From Clostridia bacterium (lineage in GTDB: Bacteria > Bacillota > Clostridia > Lachnospirales > Lachnospiraceae): DNA of 64,000 nucleotides. Every line of letters starts with the position of its first letter. The stretch's first letter is position 1. The position numbers were made by a program, and so were the translations under genes. The notes below the pieces were generated by a model. The model was not told where the DNA came from. It saw nothing but the letters and a program-made list of their open reading frames with translations, and did no database searches. Where the stretch lies: assembly GCA_910576325.1 (NCBI GenBank), contig CAJTIM010000013.1:56812-120811 (forward strand), read 5' to 3'. This document shows positions 55,836 through 64,000 of this stretch, piece by piece.

Positions 55836-56423
55836 ATGAAATGGGATTTAAAGGATTTGAAATGGACCAGAGAGCCGAAGGAAACCTCCATTCAGGAGGA
55901 CCGCATCACCATTATCACAGAGCCGGGAACGGATCTCTGGCAGAGAACCTACTACGGCTTTCAGAATGACAATGCTCCTCTTCTGCAGCTTACCACAGCG
56001 GAGCCATATTTCTCATTTGTGGTAAAAACGGAATTTGCCAGTAAGCGCCGTTTTGATCAGTGCGGGATTATCCTCTATCTGGACAGCGAAAACTGGCTGA
56101 AGGCTTCGATTGAATATGAAAACGACATGTATCAGCGTCTCGGCAGCGTGGTGACGAATCACGGTTATTCTGACTGGGCGACCACCGATATTTCCGCGGA
56201 TATCAAGTCCATGTGGTATCGTCTGAGCCGCCGGGAATCGGACTACCGTATCGAATGTTCCGAGGATGGGGTGAACTTTAAGCAGATGCGGATCTGCCAT
56301 ATGTGGGAAGGCGCTAAGGAGATAAGTTTCGGCATCTATGCCTGTTCTCCGGAGGAATCCTCTTTTGAGGCCGTATTTTCAAATATGGAGATTACGGAAT
56401 GTAAATGGCTGGCGCATGTGTAA
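55836..56423 (+). CDS. DUF1349 concanavalin-like domain protein
   Basis: It has 195 residues from the ATG at 55836; a TTG 6 bases earlier is an alternative. The sequence GIILYLDSENWLKASIEYEN followed by RLSRRESDYRIECSEDGVNF matches DUF1349, a concanavalin A-like sandwich found alone or attached to glycosidases. No signal peptide is visible, so it is probably cytoplasmic. It may bind carbohydrate; no enzyme motif is seen. It is a single gene with its own promoter. Confidence 0.85.
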   Translation: MKWDLKDLKWTREPKETSIQEDRITIITEPGTDLWQRTYYGFQNDNAPLLQLTTAEPYFSFVVKTEFASKRRFDQCGIILYLDSENWLKASIEYENDMYQRLGSVVTNHGYSDWATTDISADIKSMWYRLSRRESDYRIECSEDGVNFKQMRICHMWEGAKEISFGIYACSPEESSFEAVFSNMEITECKWLAHV

Positions 56424-56660
56424 CATATTTTTCAAAACTATACGGGGAATAAAATGGCAGATGACAAAAATACTCATAGACCTTTTGCCGAAGTTGTCTT
56501 GGAAATCAGTGGTTCCTCACTACTACATTAAAAGCTTTCGTTTTTGTCTGTAATGCAGTTGGGTATGCTGATTGTTGGGTATTGTTTGACTTTTTATGTA
56601 GGTTTTTCTTTCTTGGTGGGGGCGTCTTGATACATGATGGCTTATTCGGAAAACTGTGTA

Positions 56661-56713
56661 GGCTGCGGGCAGGAACCTCCACCCCTGATCGGGGCGGCCC
56701 TCCTCCCCTCCGC
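56661..56713 (-). repeat. GC-rich repeat D, copy D2
   Basis: This is the reverse complement of D1 at 23709-23761, with two mismatches over 53 bp. The sequences flanking the two copies are unrelated. The rest of 56424-56797 is AT-rich and shows nothing I can name. Confidence 0.8.
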
Positions 56714-56797
56714 CGCTCAGTTGTCCGTATTGTAAGCTCTTATGCGTCTTAATGGTTGCATATACACGGTCTTTATCCGTGAACAGGAAAAGATCAT

Positions 56798-56826
56798 TTG
56801 ACAAGCACCTCTATTTTCACTATACT
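56798..56826 (+). promoter_or_regulatory. Sigma-A promoter of the acetyltransferase gene
   Basis: TTGACA (56798-56803) and TATACT (56821-56826) have a 17-base spacer, 48 bases before the start codon. Confidence 0.75.
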
Positions 56827-56873
56827 AACCATTGCCAGCCTCAAAACAAGAATCTTGAAAGGATATATTTCAT

Positions 56874-57380
56874 ATGAACATTAAGATACGCTCCTATACC
56901 CTATCCGATCTTCCTTCGATGATGGCCATCTGGAATGAAGTAGTGGAGGAAGGCGTTGCTTTTCCGCAATTAGATCTGCTGAACGACGCAACCGGCCCGG
57001 CATTTTTCGCCTCTCAGACCTACTGCGGTGTTGCGGAAGGCAGTATTTCGGAGGCTTCCCCTGCCGGTAATATTCTGGGGCTTTATATCCTGCACCCCAA
57101 CAACGAAGGCCGCTGCGGGCATATCGCCAATGCAAGCTATGCGGTCAGCGCTAAAGCCCGGGGACTGCATATCGGCGAGCAGCTTGTTTTGGACTGTATG
57201 GCCCAGGGAAAGGCCCGCGGCTTCCGGATTCTTCAGTTTAATGCCGTGGTGCGTACCAATACCCATGCCAGACACCTCTACGAGCGCCTTGGTTTTCAGC
57301 AATTGGGCGTGATTCCGGGCGGTTTTCTGATGAAGGACGGGCATTATGAGGATATCTGTCCTTATTATCACTTATTATAA
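56874..57380 (+). CDS. GNAT N-acetyltransferase
   Basis: It has 168 residues. The order of parts is that of the GNAT fold: MNIKIRSYTLSDLPSMMAIW at the start, NASYAVSAKARGLHIGEQLV as the acetyl-CoA-binding loop (about 90-110), and HARHLYERLGFQQLGVIPGG near the end. The phosphinothricin/amine acetyltransferase group looks similar, but the substrate cannot be named. AAAGGATAT precedes the start. It is a single gene. Confidence 0.87.
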   Translation: MNIKIRSYTLSDLPSMMAIWNEVVEEGVAFPQLDLLNDATGPAFFASQTYCGVAEGSISEASPAGNILGLYILHPNNEGRCGHIANASYAVSAKARGLHIGEQLVLDCMAQGKARGFRILQFNAVVRTNTHARHLYERLGFQQLGVIPGGFLMKDGHYEDICPYYHLL

Positions 57381-57422
57381 AGATTTTCCTTTGCCCGCTC
57401 CTTCGTGAAAACCTCTCCGCTT

Positions 57423-58391
57423 CTACAGCCCTTGATTTTCCGAATCCCGGGCCTGGTCGAGAATCTCCATCACCATCAGGCTATGGCTGAGCCGCTTGTC
57501 AAAAGCCTCCCAATCCTTATCCTCATAATATTCCGCAAATGTCTGAAGCTCATAGAACAGCCGCTGCGGACTGTCGGCCAGATGATAATGCTCCGGCTGG
57601 CACTTATTTTCCTGGAAGGAAAACTCCGCCAGGATACTGGAAGCATAATCGCTGTGGATGAAGCCCTTATTTCCCTGAACGCTGACACTCAAGGGCGCTC
57701 CGCAGTCCTTGGCCGCAATGCAAACCGCCTGAAAATCAGGATACTCCATCACAAGAATCCCGGAGGTATCCACATCACGTTCCATATTTGAACAATAGCG
57801 CACCTTCAGAGGCTTTCCAAACAGACCCGCCACAAAATGAATGTTGTAGATATTCAGATCCATCAGGGCGCCTCCTGCATTATTCGGATCAAAGGAGGGG
57901 CTTATGACGCCCTTTTTAAAGTTATCATACCGGCTGGAATACTGGGAAAAATTCAGGGCTACCAGCTTGATATCCCCAAGCCTCGGCAAAAGCTCCTTCA
58001 TCTTATTATAATTGGGGTTGTACTGGGTAGTAATGGCCTCAAAGAGATACAGCTTCTTCTCCCTGGCAATCGCCGCTATCTCCTTTGCCTCCTCATAGGT
58101 AACTGTAAAAGGCTTCTCCAGAATCACGTGCTTCCCGGCCAGAAGCGCTTCCTTTGCAAAGGAAAAATGCAGATTGTTGGGAAGCGCCACATAAATCACA
58201 TCTACCTTGGAATCCGCCAAAAGTTTCTCATAGGAATCGTATCCCACGGGAATCTGATATTTCCCGCAAAATTCCTTCCGCACTTCCTCCTTTCTCGCAA
58301 AGATAGCGTAAATTTCCATCTCCTTTACCAAAGCCGCCGCATCCAAAAAGGTCGGCACTATCATGCCGGCGCCTGCAATACCTACTCTCAT
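57423..58391 (-). CDS. Gfo/Idh/MocA-family oxidoreductase
   Basis: It has 322 residues. The NAD(P)-binding start is MRVGIAGAGMIVPTFLDAAA, the catalytic element VILEKPFTVTYEEAKEI (EKP, about residue 95) is present, and a C-terminal beta domain follows. Such enzymes oxidise or reduce sugars and inositols. No sugar genes are adjacent, so the substrate is open. AAAAGGAG precedes the start. Confidence 0.9.
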   Translation of the reverse strand: MRVGIAGAGMIVPTFLDAAALVKEMEIYAIFARKEEVRKEFCGKYQIPVGYDSYEKLLADSKVDVIYVALPNNLHFSFAKEALLAGKHVILEKPFTVTYEEAKEIAAIAREKKLYLFEAITTQYNPNYNKMKELLPRLGDIKLVALNFSQYSSRYDNFKKGVISPSFDPNNAGGALMDLNIYNIHFVAGLFGKPLKVRYCSNMERDVDTSGILVMEYPDFQAVCIAAKDCGAPLSVSVQGNKGFIHSDYASSILAEFSFQENKCQPEHYHLADSPQRLFYELQTFAEYYEDKDWEAFDKRLSHSLMVMEILDQARDSENQGL

Positions 58392-58460
58392 CGCTCTTCT
58401 CCTTTTGCATCGTAAATTTTCTATTTGATATTTTGATTGTACCCTACTTCTCCTAGTATT

Positions 58461-59090
58461 TCAATCCCCGGAAGCAGAACCGAATTTTTTCAAAACTCCC
58501 ATAAAAATCTGAATGATCGGCCCGACTGCCAGGGCCGTAACCACAGTTACCACTCCGAGCTTTCCTCCCAGTACCGTACCCAGAACCACCATAGCAAGAT
58601 CAAATCCTATCTTTACATATCGGTATTCTTTCTTAATCACTCCCCACAGCACCAATACCAGCCCGGTAAACGGGTCCACGCCGATATCTACCGTAATGTA
58701 AATCGCCACCCCTAAGCACAAAAATGTACACCCAATTACGCTGAATACAATCCGCAAAAGAAATGCATCGGAAAATGCAAGCTGATGATAAAGAAAAGTT
58801 CCCAAATCCACACAAAATCCGTAGGGTATGAGGTAAACAAAAGTTCCTACACTCACATAGCGCCTTCCTGCAAAAAACAGAAATACCAAAAGAACTACAT
58901 TCACCACATTGGAGGCCATGCCAAGCTGCGCCTGATTCATGCCGGTTATGCTCCGGATTCCGTCATAAACGATTCCAATGGGATCATTTCCAAATCCGGT
59001 ACAATTGTTGAAGGCTACTCCTATACCCACAAGCAAAACTCCGAAGGTAGCGGCGAGTATCTTTTTTCCTGTAATCTTATTCCATTCCAT
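58461..59090 (-). CDS. YczE/YitT-like membrane protein
   Basis: It has 209 residues and five to six membrane segments (for example KKILAATFGVLLVGIGVAFN, IVFSVIGCTFLCLGVAIYIT). GFGNDPIGIVYDGI and VDIGVDPFTGLVLVLWG, a repeated G-x-DP motif, are typical of the YczE/YyaS group. The function is unknown, possibly transport. AGAGGTG precedes the start. It lies 70 bases upstream of the end-to-start gap of the oxidoreductase gene on the same strand. Confidence 0.8.
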   Translation of the reverse strand: MEWNKITGKKILAATFGVLLVGIGVAFNNCTGFGNDPIGIVYDGIRSITGMNQAQLGMASNVVNVVLLVFLFFAGRRYVSVGTFVYLIPYGFCVDLGTFLYHQLAFSDAFLLRIVFSVIGCTFLCLGVAIYITVDIGVDPFTGLVLVLWGVIKKEYRYVKIGFDLAMVVLGTVLGGKLGVVTVVTALAVGPIIQIFMGVLKKFGSASGD

Positions 59091-59280
59091 GTAACACCTC
59101 TTATGTTCGTTTTTCCTCTTATTTTTCCTTCCGCAGCGTTGGAATCCGCCGTCTATGATTCATTCTCACACATAAAATAAGTACTTCTATATTTTACTAC
59201 AAACGGCAGGTTTTGAAAAGGTCACGGTTTGGCTGCCGGAAAATTTAGCAGAGAATTGGTTACATGAACAGCCTGCTTTC

Positions 59281-60417
59281 TCAGAACCAGGAAGCAAAAA
59301 GACCGGATATCAGAAGAAGGCTTCCCGGCACCACGTATTTTCTGGGATGATGCCAGAGATCGCTTTTGGTTTTCCAGCTTCGTATGGGAAAATGCCATTC
59401 CATTTCCGCGGAACCCAACGCTCCCAAGCCTGCTATGAGTATGGCCATAACCAAATCTCTTCCGCTCCCGCCGCCTCCCTGCATTTCAAAGCTCAGGAGA
59501 AAAATAAAAGCTCCAATCAGATTGAAGGTAAAGAGAAACAGGCCGTAGGGAAGAATAAAGCTCCGCTTTTGTCCGGGCAGCATCCGTACTGCCTGCTCCA
59601 GATGGGGATCTGCGGACAGAAGGATGCAGATGGGCGTATTTAAGGTGAGCAGGGAGAGGCCGATGGGAAGGGCAAAGCTTCTATCCGTCTGTCCAAGGCA
59701 CAAAGGCAGACCCGCGGCAACGCCCCAGAGAATCAGGGTATTGACGAGGTAGTTTTTATGATGACTCAAATATCGCAAAAAATAAGTCCAAATCGAAAAT
59801 TGGCCAAAGTTTTTGAGCTTTGTTTCTTTCCGTGCTATTCTGCTTCCTTCATAAAAAGCATAGGCGTCTATTCTTATCAAAAAACATACCGCGACAAAAC
59901 AGCTTAGAGCCATCCCTGCGGAAAAAAGCCAGGTGCTGCTGAAGAAAAGGCCAAAGACTATAGTAGCCGCAATCCATAAAAGAGTTCTTTTCCGATACTT
60001 CCTTTCTCCATAGATCCAGGCTGTCAGCAGGCTTCCGTACAGAGCAGAGAGCAGGCTTCCCGTCAGCTCCGCCGCTCCCCAAAAGGAAACGGCCAGAGCC
60101 AGAGATAAAACCAGAGCCGTGCGTGTAAGAAACGTATAGAGACTCAGAGCGCCTACATAGGAAACTATGAGCTTCCGTCCGGAAAAAGGAAGCATAAAAA
60201 GATTCTTTCCTGCCATTGCTTCATTTTCAGCGGATAAGTCCTGCCACATCGAGCAGGCGGTAACGGCTCCTGTCATCAAATACAAGATGCCGGGGGCAAT
60301 TTTAAGAGAAATCTCCGCCTGCCTCAAGCCCCAGAATACAAACAGGCAGATAAGCCCGCTCTTTACGGCCTTCTCATACCGCAATCCGAATAAATAAACC
60401 ACAAATCCTTTCCACAT
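59281..60417 (-). CDS. ABC exporter membrane subunit (putative)
   Basis: It has 378 residues from the ATG at 60417 (GAGGA 6 bases upstream); an ATG 6 bases earlier overlaps the ATPase stop. About ten hydrophobic segments are present (SGLICLFVFWGLRQAEISLK, LSLYTFLTRTALVLSLALAV and so on). I do not recognise a named family, but its position directly after an ABC ATPase gene and its size fit an ABC-2-like membrane subunit. Part of an ABC/small-peptide/two-component neighbourhood. Confidence 0.7.
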   Translation of the reverse strand: MWKGFVVYLFGLRYEKAVKSGLICLFVFWGLRQAEISLKIAPGILYLMTGAVTACSMWQDLSAENEAMAGKNLFMLPFSGRKLIVSYVGALSLYTFLTRTALVLSLALAVSFWGAAELTGSLLSALYGSLLTAWIYGERKYRKRTLLWIAATIVFGLFFSSTWLFSAGMALSCFVAVCFLIRIDAYAFYEGSRIARKETKLKNFGQFSIWTYFLRYLSHHKNYLVNTLILWGVAAGLPLCLGQTDRSFALPIGLSLLTLNTPICILLSADPHLEQAVRMLPGQKRSFILPYGLFLFTFNLIGAFIFLLSFEMQGGGGSGRDLVMAILIAGLGALGSAEMEWHFPIRSWKTKSDLWHHPRKYVVPGSLLLISGLFASWF

Positions 60418-60419
60418 AA

Positions 60420-61154
60420 TCATTCCTCTATTTTAGTTCCGTAATTGCTGTTTTCAAGTTCCGCAGTCCCCAAAGCTCTTCGAATCTCCTCCGCGTCCAT
60501 TTCCTCACTGGAAAAGCTCCTGCTGATCTGCCCTTCCTTAAGCACCAGCACTCTGTCTGCCGTAAGGGTGATACTCTCCAAAATATGTGACGAAAACAGC
60601 AGGGTCCCATATGCTCCATACCCTTTTATCAGCCGATATAAAAACTCTGTCCCGGAAAAATCAAGCCCGTTTACCGGTTCGTCCAGAAACAACAGCTCCG
60701 GTTTCAGGGCAAATGCCGTTATCAGAAATGCCTTTTTCCGGTTTCCCATAGACAAATCCCCCAAAAGCTTATCCGTATACGCTTCAAATCCAAAGCCTCC
60801 AATCAAATCCTCCACATTGGGAACCTGTTTTTTATAGGCCCGAAATACATAGGAAAGATATTCGCGAAAGGTAAAAAAGGAAAAGGAGTGATCCTCCGCA
60901 AATACGGTATAACGATATCTTTTAAAGCGCTTATCCCGGAAGGATACCGGTTTTTCGTTACTTCTCAAAGCATCCGCATGAAAATTCCTATGAAGACCTG
61001 AGAGGATATTCAATAAAGTTGTTTTTCCTGCTCCGTTCAGCCCAATCAGACCTATTGACTCATGAGAGCGAAGCTCCAGGGAAAGTCCGCTCAGCACCGG
61101 CTTTTTGGGCGTGTACCATGCATTTAAATTTTGAATAGACAGTGCTGCTGACAT
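60420..61154 (-). CDS. ABC transporter ATP-binding protein
   Basis: It has 244 residues from the ATG at 61154 (AAGGGAGAG upstream). Walker A is GLNGAGKTTLL (about 39), the signature LSMGNRKKA departs from LSGGQ as in many exporter ATPases, and Walker B is LLFLDEPVNGLDFS. The start lies one base after the stop of a 51-residue membrane-protein gene. The last codons (NSNYGTKIEE) are encoded by a sequence matching the tail of leader repeat C. Confidence 0.88.
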   Translation of the reverse strand: MSAALSIQNLNAWYTPKKPVLSGLSLELRSHESIGLIGLNGAGKTTLLNILSGLHRNFHADALRSNEKPVSFRDKRFKRYRYTVFAEDHSFSFFTFREYLSYVFRAYKKQVPNVEDLIGGFGFEAYTDKLLGDLSMGNRKKAFLITAFALKPELLFLDEPVNGLDFSGTEFLYRLIKGYGAYGTLLFSSHILESITLTADRVLVLKEGQISRSFSSEEMDAEEIRRALGTAELENSNYGTKIEE

Positions 61155-61155
61155 T

Positions 61156-61311
61156 CTACTTCTCTCCCTTCCCGTCCTTATCCTGTCTCCATGTGGAGAA
61201 AGCGGAAACAAGAAATACCATACCTAAAATCACATATAAGGCTCCGCCGCTTACAATAGCCGCTGCCAGCCAAACCAAAGCCAAAATTCCACGAATCCAA
61301 ACATGACGCAT
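61156..61311 (-). CDS. Small membrane protein (51 aa) of the ABC operon
   Basis: The frame starts MRHVWIRGILALVWLAAAIV and ends RQDKDGKGEK. Two hydrophobic stretches are separated by SGG, so it is a short membrane hairpin with a charged tail. AGGAGG stands 8 bases before the ATG, and the stop abuts the ATPase start. Translation signals are excellent for its size. It may be an accessory subunit of the exporter; I do not recognise a family. Confidence 0.75.
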   Translation of the reverse strand: MRHVWIRGILALVWLAAAIVSGGALYVILGMVFLVSAFSTWRQDKDGKGEK

Positions 61312-61317
61312 AATAAA

Positions 61318-61376
61318 GTCCTCCTATTCCAGTCGCTGCGCGACAGCACTAAAGGGTAAAGTCGCTTCGGCGCACG
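61318..61376 (-). repeat. Leader repeat B fragment (B4) joined to a C-type tail
   Basis: In the gene direction GTGCGCCGAAGCGACTTTAC and the small hairpin GTCGCGCAGCGAC of family B are followed not by the B ending but by ACTGGAATAGGAGG, the ending of family C, which is the ribosome site of the 51-residue gene. The left half of B is missing. Confidence 0.7.
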
Positions 61377-61477
61377 TAACATCTGTTGTTTTGTTGTGCT
61401 TAAAGCATAACCCAAAAACAAACTCTCTGCCCAAATGTCCGCAATCGGTTGGTTTTTGACCACGATTGGAATGAAAA

Positions 61478-61522
61478 CAAAAAAAGAGCCTCACCTATTC
61501 CTATAAACAAGTGTAAGCTCTT
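61478..61522 (-). terminator. Terminator of the LytTR two-component operon
   Basis: On the minus strand AGAGCTTACAC and GTGAGGCTCT can pair around a 16-base loop and are followed by seven T. It lies 55 bases after the kinase stop. Confidence 0.65.
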
Positions 61523-61576
61523 TCAAACAATCCCTTTCCCGCCTCAATCAAAAGGACACCCGCCATTATAACAAAC

Positions 61577-62869
61577 TTATACTCCTTGATAAACAAGTGT
61601 TACCACCGCCCGAAACTGTTTTCCCTCCCAGGAGGTACAAAGGGTTCCTTCATACTTCTCCGCCGCGCTTCGGACGCTTTTCAGCCCCCAACCGTGGAGA
61701 CCCCCGTCAGTCTTTGTGGTCTTCAGCTCTCCGTCATGCTCCTCTACGTCCTCTGCAAACGTATTTTCCACCTTAATCACAAGCATTCGGTGAATCCGGC
61801 GGATGGTCAGAGCCGCCTGTCTCTCTTCCGGCTCCTTTACCTTTCCTGCCGCCTCCAGAGCATTGTCCAGCAGATTTCCCAGTATGGCGCAGAGATCCGC
61901 GCTGCGGATATTGGTATGCCGGGGAAATTCCGCCTTGATCTCCAAAGAAATCCCCTCCCTGGCCGCCGCTGACATCCGGCTGTTCAGAAGATAATCCGCC
62001 GCCTCATCCCCGGTATAGACCGTTTCCGCCATTTCCCGGACAGGCGTCCGTAAATCCTCCACATAACCCTTGGCCTCCTCATAGCACTTCTGAGAAAGCA
62101 GCCGGTAAAGCGCTTCCAGATGGCGGTGCATATCATGAAACAGCCGGGCATTCGCTCCGTAAGACTGATTTAACGCCTGGTAATCACGCTCTAAAAGCTC
62201 TGCCTGCTCCGCCTTAAGCCTTGCAAGCTCCTGCTCCATCCGGTACTGCTGGTTCATATGAAATATCAATACCCCCATCAGAAGAACAAGCGACAGCATC
62301 GTCCAGATATCCAGCACATCCTCGGAAATAAAAGGAGCTTTTTGCTCGGACAAGGTAATGATTCCCAGAAAGCCGCCAAGAACAGGAAGCGACAAAAGGC
62401 GGAAATGCTCCTGCTCCGTCATCTCCTGCCGCTTTGCCCCATAGAGAGCCACAAGTCCCAGAAGGCCAAAGGCCAGCCAGGAACCCGCCTGTCCCTCCGG
62501 GCTTCTCCCGTCCAAAAATATTTCGGAACCGCGCCATATTGCCAGCACCGCTGACAGCAAAAGCTGCCAGAGGGAAAAGGCTATCTCATAAAATGCCCCC
62601 ACAAAGAGGCTCATCCTTACCTCCGTACCCAAAAGATAAGCTCCCAAGCCCCCAAGCAAAAGGGCTTCCATACACATCCTTCCATAGTCTGGTATCGGCA
62701 GCCAAAAAAACAGTACCGCAGCTGCGCCTGCTGCCGCCCCTCCCAGAAGAATTTTTCTCTGCTCCCATGAACCTTTTTTCTCCAATATGCAGCCTGCCAG
62801 AAGAAAATACAGCCAGGCCCGCAGACCTCCTGTCAAAAATACGGATACTGCAAGCATTCCCTGTCTCAT
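61577..62869 (-). CDS. GHKL sensor histidine kinase (AgrC-like)
   Basis: It has 430 residues from the ATG at 62869, which overlaps the regulator's stop (ATGA). The N-terminal half has about six membrane segments. The dimerisation helix has the phospho-acceptor in LFHDMHRHLEAL (about 235). N box LGNLLDNALEA and G box GWGLKSVRSAAEKYEG follow. This type usually senses peptides or membrane stress and phosphorylates LytTR regulators. Confidence 0.88.
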   Translation of the reverse strand: MRQGMLAVSVFLTGGLRAWLYFLLAGCILEKKGSWEQRKILLGGAAAGAAAVLFFWLPIPDYGRMCMEALLLGGLGAYLLGTEVRMSLFVGAFYEIAFSLWQLLLSAVLAIWRGSEIFLDGRSPEGQAGSWLAFGLLGLVALYGAKRQEMTEQEHFRLLSLPVLGGFLGIITLSEQKAPFISEDVLDIWTMLSLVLLMGVLIFHMNQQYRMEQELARLKAEQAELLERDYQALNQSYGANARLFHDMHRHLEALYRLLSQKCYEEAKGYVEDLRTPVREMAETVYTGDEAADYLLNSRMSAAAREGISLEIKAEFPRHTNIRSADLCAILGNLLDNALEAAGKVKEPEERQAALTIRRIHRMLVIKVENTFAEDVEEHDGELKTTKTDGGLHGWGLKSVRSAAEKYEGTLCTSWEGKQFRAVVTLVYQGV

Positions 62870-63585
62870 ATGTGCGTCCCCCAATAGGCGTTGATCTGCT
62901 CCTTTACGTCTTGCAGGTGAGAACGGCTGACAGGAAGAGACACACCATTTTCCAGGAAAACCATACTGTTTTTTACCTGCATCACATGGATCAGGTTGAC
63001 AATACAGCCCCGATCTATAAAAATAAATTCCTCCGAAGCCAATTCCTCATAAATCTGCTGTAAACTGCCGCGCACCTTTGAAACGCCGTTTTCCCAGGTG
63101 ATGCTTGCGTTTTTTCCGTCACGCTCGATATAGTAAATCGCCCGATAAGGGATTTTCTCCAGGCGGCTGCTTGTCTGAATGGTATAGACCTTGCCGTCTT
63201 CTATCATAAGAAGGCGGATTGCATCCTCCAGGGCCTGAGTAAGACGCTTTCCTTTGTCATTTTTGGGAACGTATCGGAAAATAGACAGCTCATAGGCGTC
63301 GATGGCATATTCCACATGTGAAGTGATGAAAATAATTTTTACGTTGGGCAATGCGGGACGAAGCTCTTTTGCAAGCTCCATCCCGGTCTTTCCCGGCATT
63401 TCGATGTCAAGGAGGATTAAATCAAAGTGAAAGCCATCCTCCACAATGTCGCAGAACAGGTTTGCGCTTTGGGTGTAGGTGACAATCTCCCCCACGGCGC
63501 GGCAGGCTCCAAGAGCCGCTTCCGCGGCCTGCCTGTGAGCCGTAACCATCTCCTGTTCGTCGTCACAGATTGCTATTTTCAGCAT
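62866..63585 (-). CDS. LytTR-type response regulator (AgrA-like)
   Basis: It has 239 residues from the ATG at 63585 (TAGGAGAAA upstream); frames extending further run into leader repeat B3. The receiver domain covers about 1-120 (ICDDEQEM, phospho-acceptor in LILLDIEMPG). The LytTR DNA-binding domain covers about 140-239 (YRAIYYIERDGKNASITWEN, FIFIDRGCIVNLIHVMQV). It probably controls the adjacent ABC operon (inference from position). Confidence 0.9.
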   Translation of the reverse strand: MLKIAICDDEQEMVTAHRQAAEAALGACRAVGEIVTYTQSANLFCDIVEDGFHFDLILLDIEMPGKTGMELAKELRPALPNVKIIFITSHVEYAIDAYELSIFRYVPKNDKGKRLTQALEDAIRLLMIEDGKVYTIQTSSRLEKIPYRAIYYIERDGKNASITWENGVSKVRGSLQQIYEELASEEFIFIDRGCIVNLIHVMQVKNSMVFLENGVSLPVSRSHLQDVKEQINAYWGTHI

Positions 63586-63605
63586 TTCTTTTTCTCCTAA
63601 TTCAA

Positions 63606-63767
63606 ATCGCTGCGCGATGGCACTGAAGGGTAAAGTCACTTCGGCGCACCTGTGATGAGAGGAACTTTTATTCGAAAGGACACTCATAAAAGTTCCTCTC
63701 GTGCGCCTTTGCGACTTTACCGGACGGCAGAAATTAATTTTTTAAAACTTGATATTTCTTAGCCGGA
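63606..63767 (-). repeat. Leader repeat B, copy B3
   Basis: It has the same parts and order as B1 and B2: GCTAAGAAATATCAAG, main stem GGTAAAGTC/GACTTTACC, inner stem GAACTTTTAT/ATAAAAGTTC, and small hairpin ATCGCGCAGCGAT. Differences from B2 are paired on both sides of the stems. It lies 20 bases before the regulator's start codon. Confidence 0.85.
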
Positions 63768-63850
63768 CTAACCAGGTAAATCAAAATTGGAATTTTGTTA
63801 TTTTAACTATACTACACTTGTACTTTTTTGAAAAGAAATATATGCTGTTC

Positions 63851-64000
63851 GTAACTGTTCAGGACACCCATTATCCAAAGATGAAATCTGGATTTCCTGA
63901 AATTGCATTTTTGATTGCTTCATAAGCATTGTAACCCTGTTTGTGTGCGGTACCGATATAAGACATGATTTTCAAGTAATCTCTTGCACCTTCTTCGGTA
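63851..64000 (-). mobile_element. 3' end of an insertion sequence, probably IS66-like
   Basis: The transposase frame enters from the right window edge and stops at 63871; 42 residues are visible (ARDYLKIMSYIGTAHKQGYN, AIKNAISGNPDFIFG). The pattern YAKIRSYIxTAxKxG...GNP at the extreme C-terminus is what I remember from IS66-type transposases. The likely IS end begins GTAACTGTTCAGGACACCC (63851-63869), which fits the GTAA ends of IS66 elements. The family assignment needs the rest of the gene. Confidence 0.6.

Noticed and set aside
63586..63687. Longer N-terminus for the LytTR regulator
   Set aside because: The extension is translated leader repeat B3; the receiver domain begins at the ATG at 63585.

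Overview
The window looks like chromosome from a spore-forming member of the Clostridia, most likely Lachnospiraceae. Evidence for this is a GerA/SpoVAF-type spore membrane protein behind a sigma-G-like promoter, a CotH-like protein, lipoproteins of Gram-positive type, GHKL/LytTR two-component signalling, a glucoside PTS, and AGGAGG-type ribosome sites before almost every gene. This is inference from gene content; no rRNA or other marker gene is present. I saw no tRNA, rRNA or CRISPR array.

Layout. 1-5.7 kb: a YbaK-type deacylase (cut by the window edge), a short Hsp70 and a large TPR protein with a degenerate J domain. 6-9.6 kb: SpoVAF-like protein, DHH phosphoesterase, HAD phosphatase. 9.7-12.1 kb: a YehR-like lipoprotein and CotH. 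12.4-19.7 kb: a tight operon rimO-pgsA-cinA-dut-ppx-ppk1. 20.2-27.6 kb: acetyltransferase, DUF3795, a chimeric GT2/Rpn-nuclease reading frame, a DMT transporter, YqeY with a lipoprotein, an OmpR-type two-component system and a DUF3796/XRE pair. 28.4-34.4 kb: alpha-glucoside PTS, GH4 phospho-glucosidase, a small membrane protein and two RpiR regulators. 34.3-39.3 kb: an AT-rich accessory stretch with a probably frameshifted gene, a TPM/zinc-ribbon membrane pair and an ADP-ribosylglycohydrolase. 39.6-44.4 kb: ilvN-ilvC and an ABC importer. 44.7-47.3 kb: a duplicated zinc-ribbon/membrane-protein cassette. 47.8-51.5 kb: aroF-tyrA-aroA. 51.6-55.5 kb: an HTH-AAA-PDDEXK protein, queA and corA. 55.8-59.1 kb: single genes. 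59.3-63.6 kb: an ABC exporter with a 51-residue membrane peptide, and an AgrC/LytTR-like two-component system. The window ends in a probable IS66-like transposase.

The most unusual content is not a protein. The intergenic regions carry several dispersed repeat families. Family A (four copies, about 210-220 bp) consists of long hairpins whose outer arms differ completely between copies yet remain self-complementary. Families B and C are structured leaders that sit directly in front of gene starts, always in the same orientation relative to the gene, and run into or next to the Shine-Dalgarno; their stems show compensatory changes. In the aroF-tyrA-aroA operon, one B and one C element separate the three genes. 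A 142-bp MITE with 14-bp perfect terminal repeats and an 8-bp target duplication sits at the ppk1 stop codon, and its ends resemble the sequence just beyond the transposase stop at the window's right edge. A 53-bp GC-rich repeat (D) occurs twice. I do not recognise A, B, C or D as named families.
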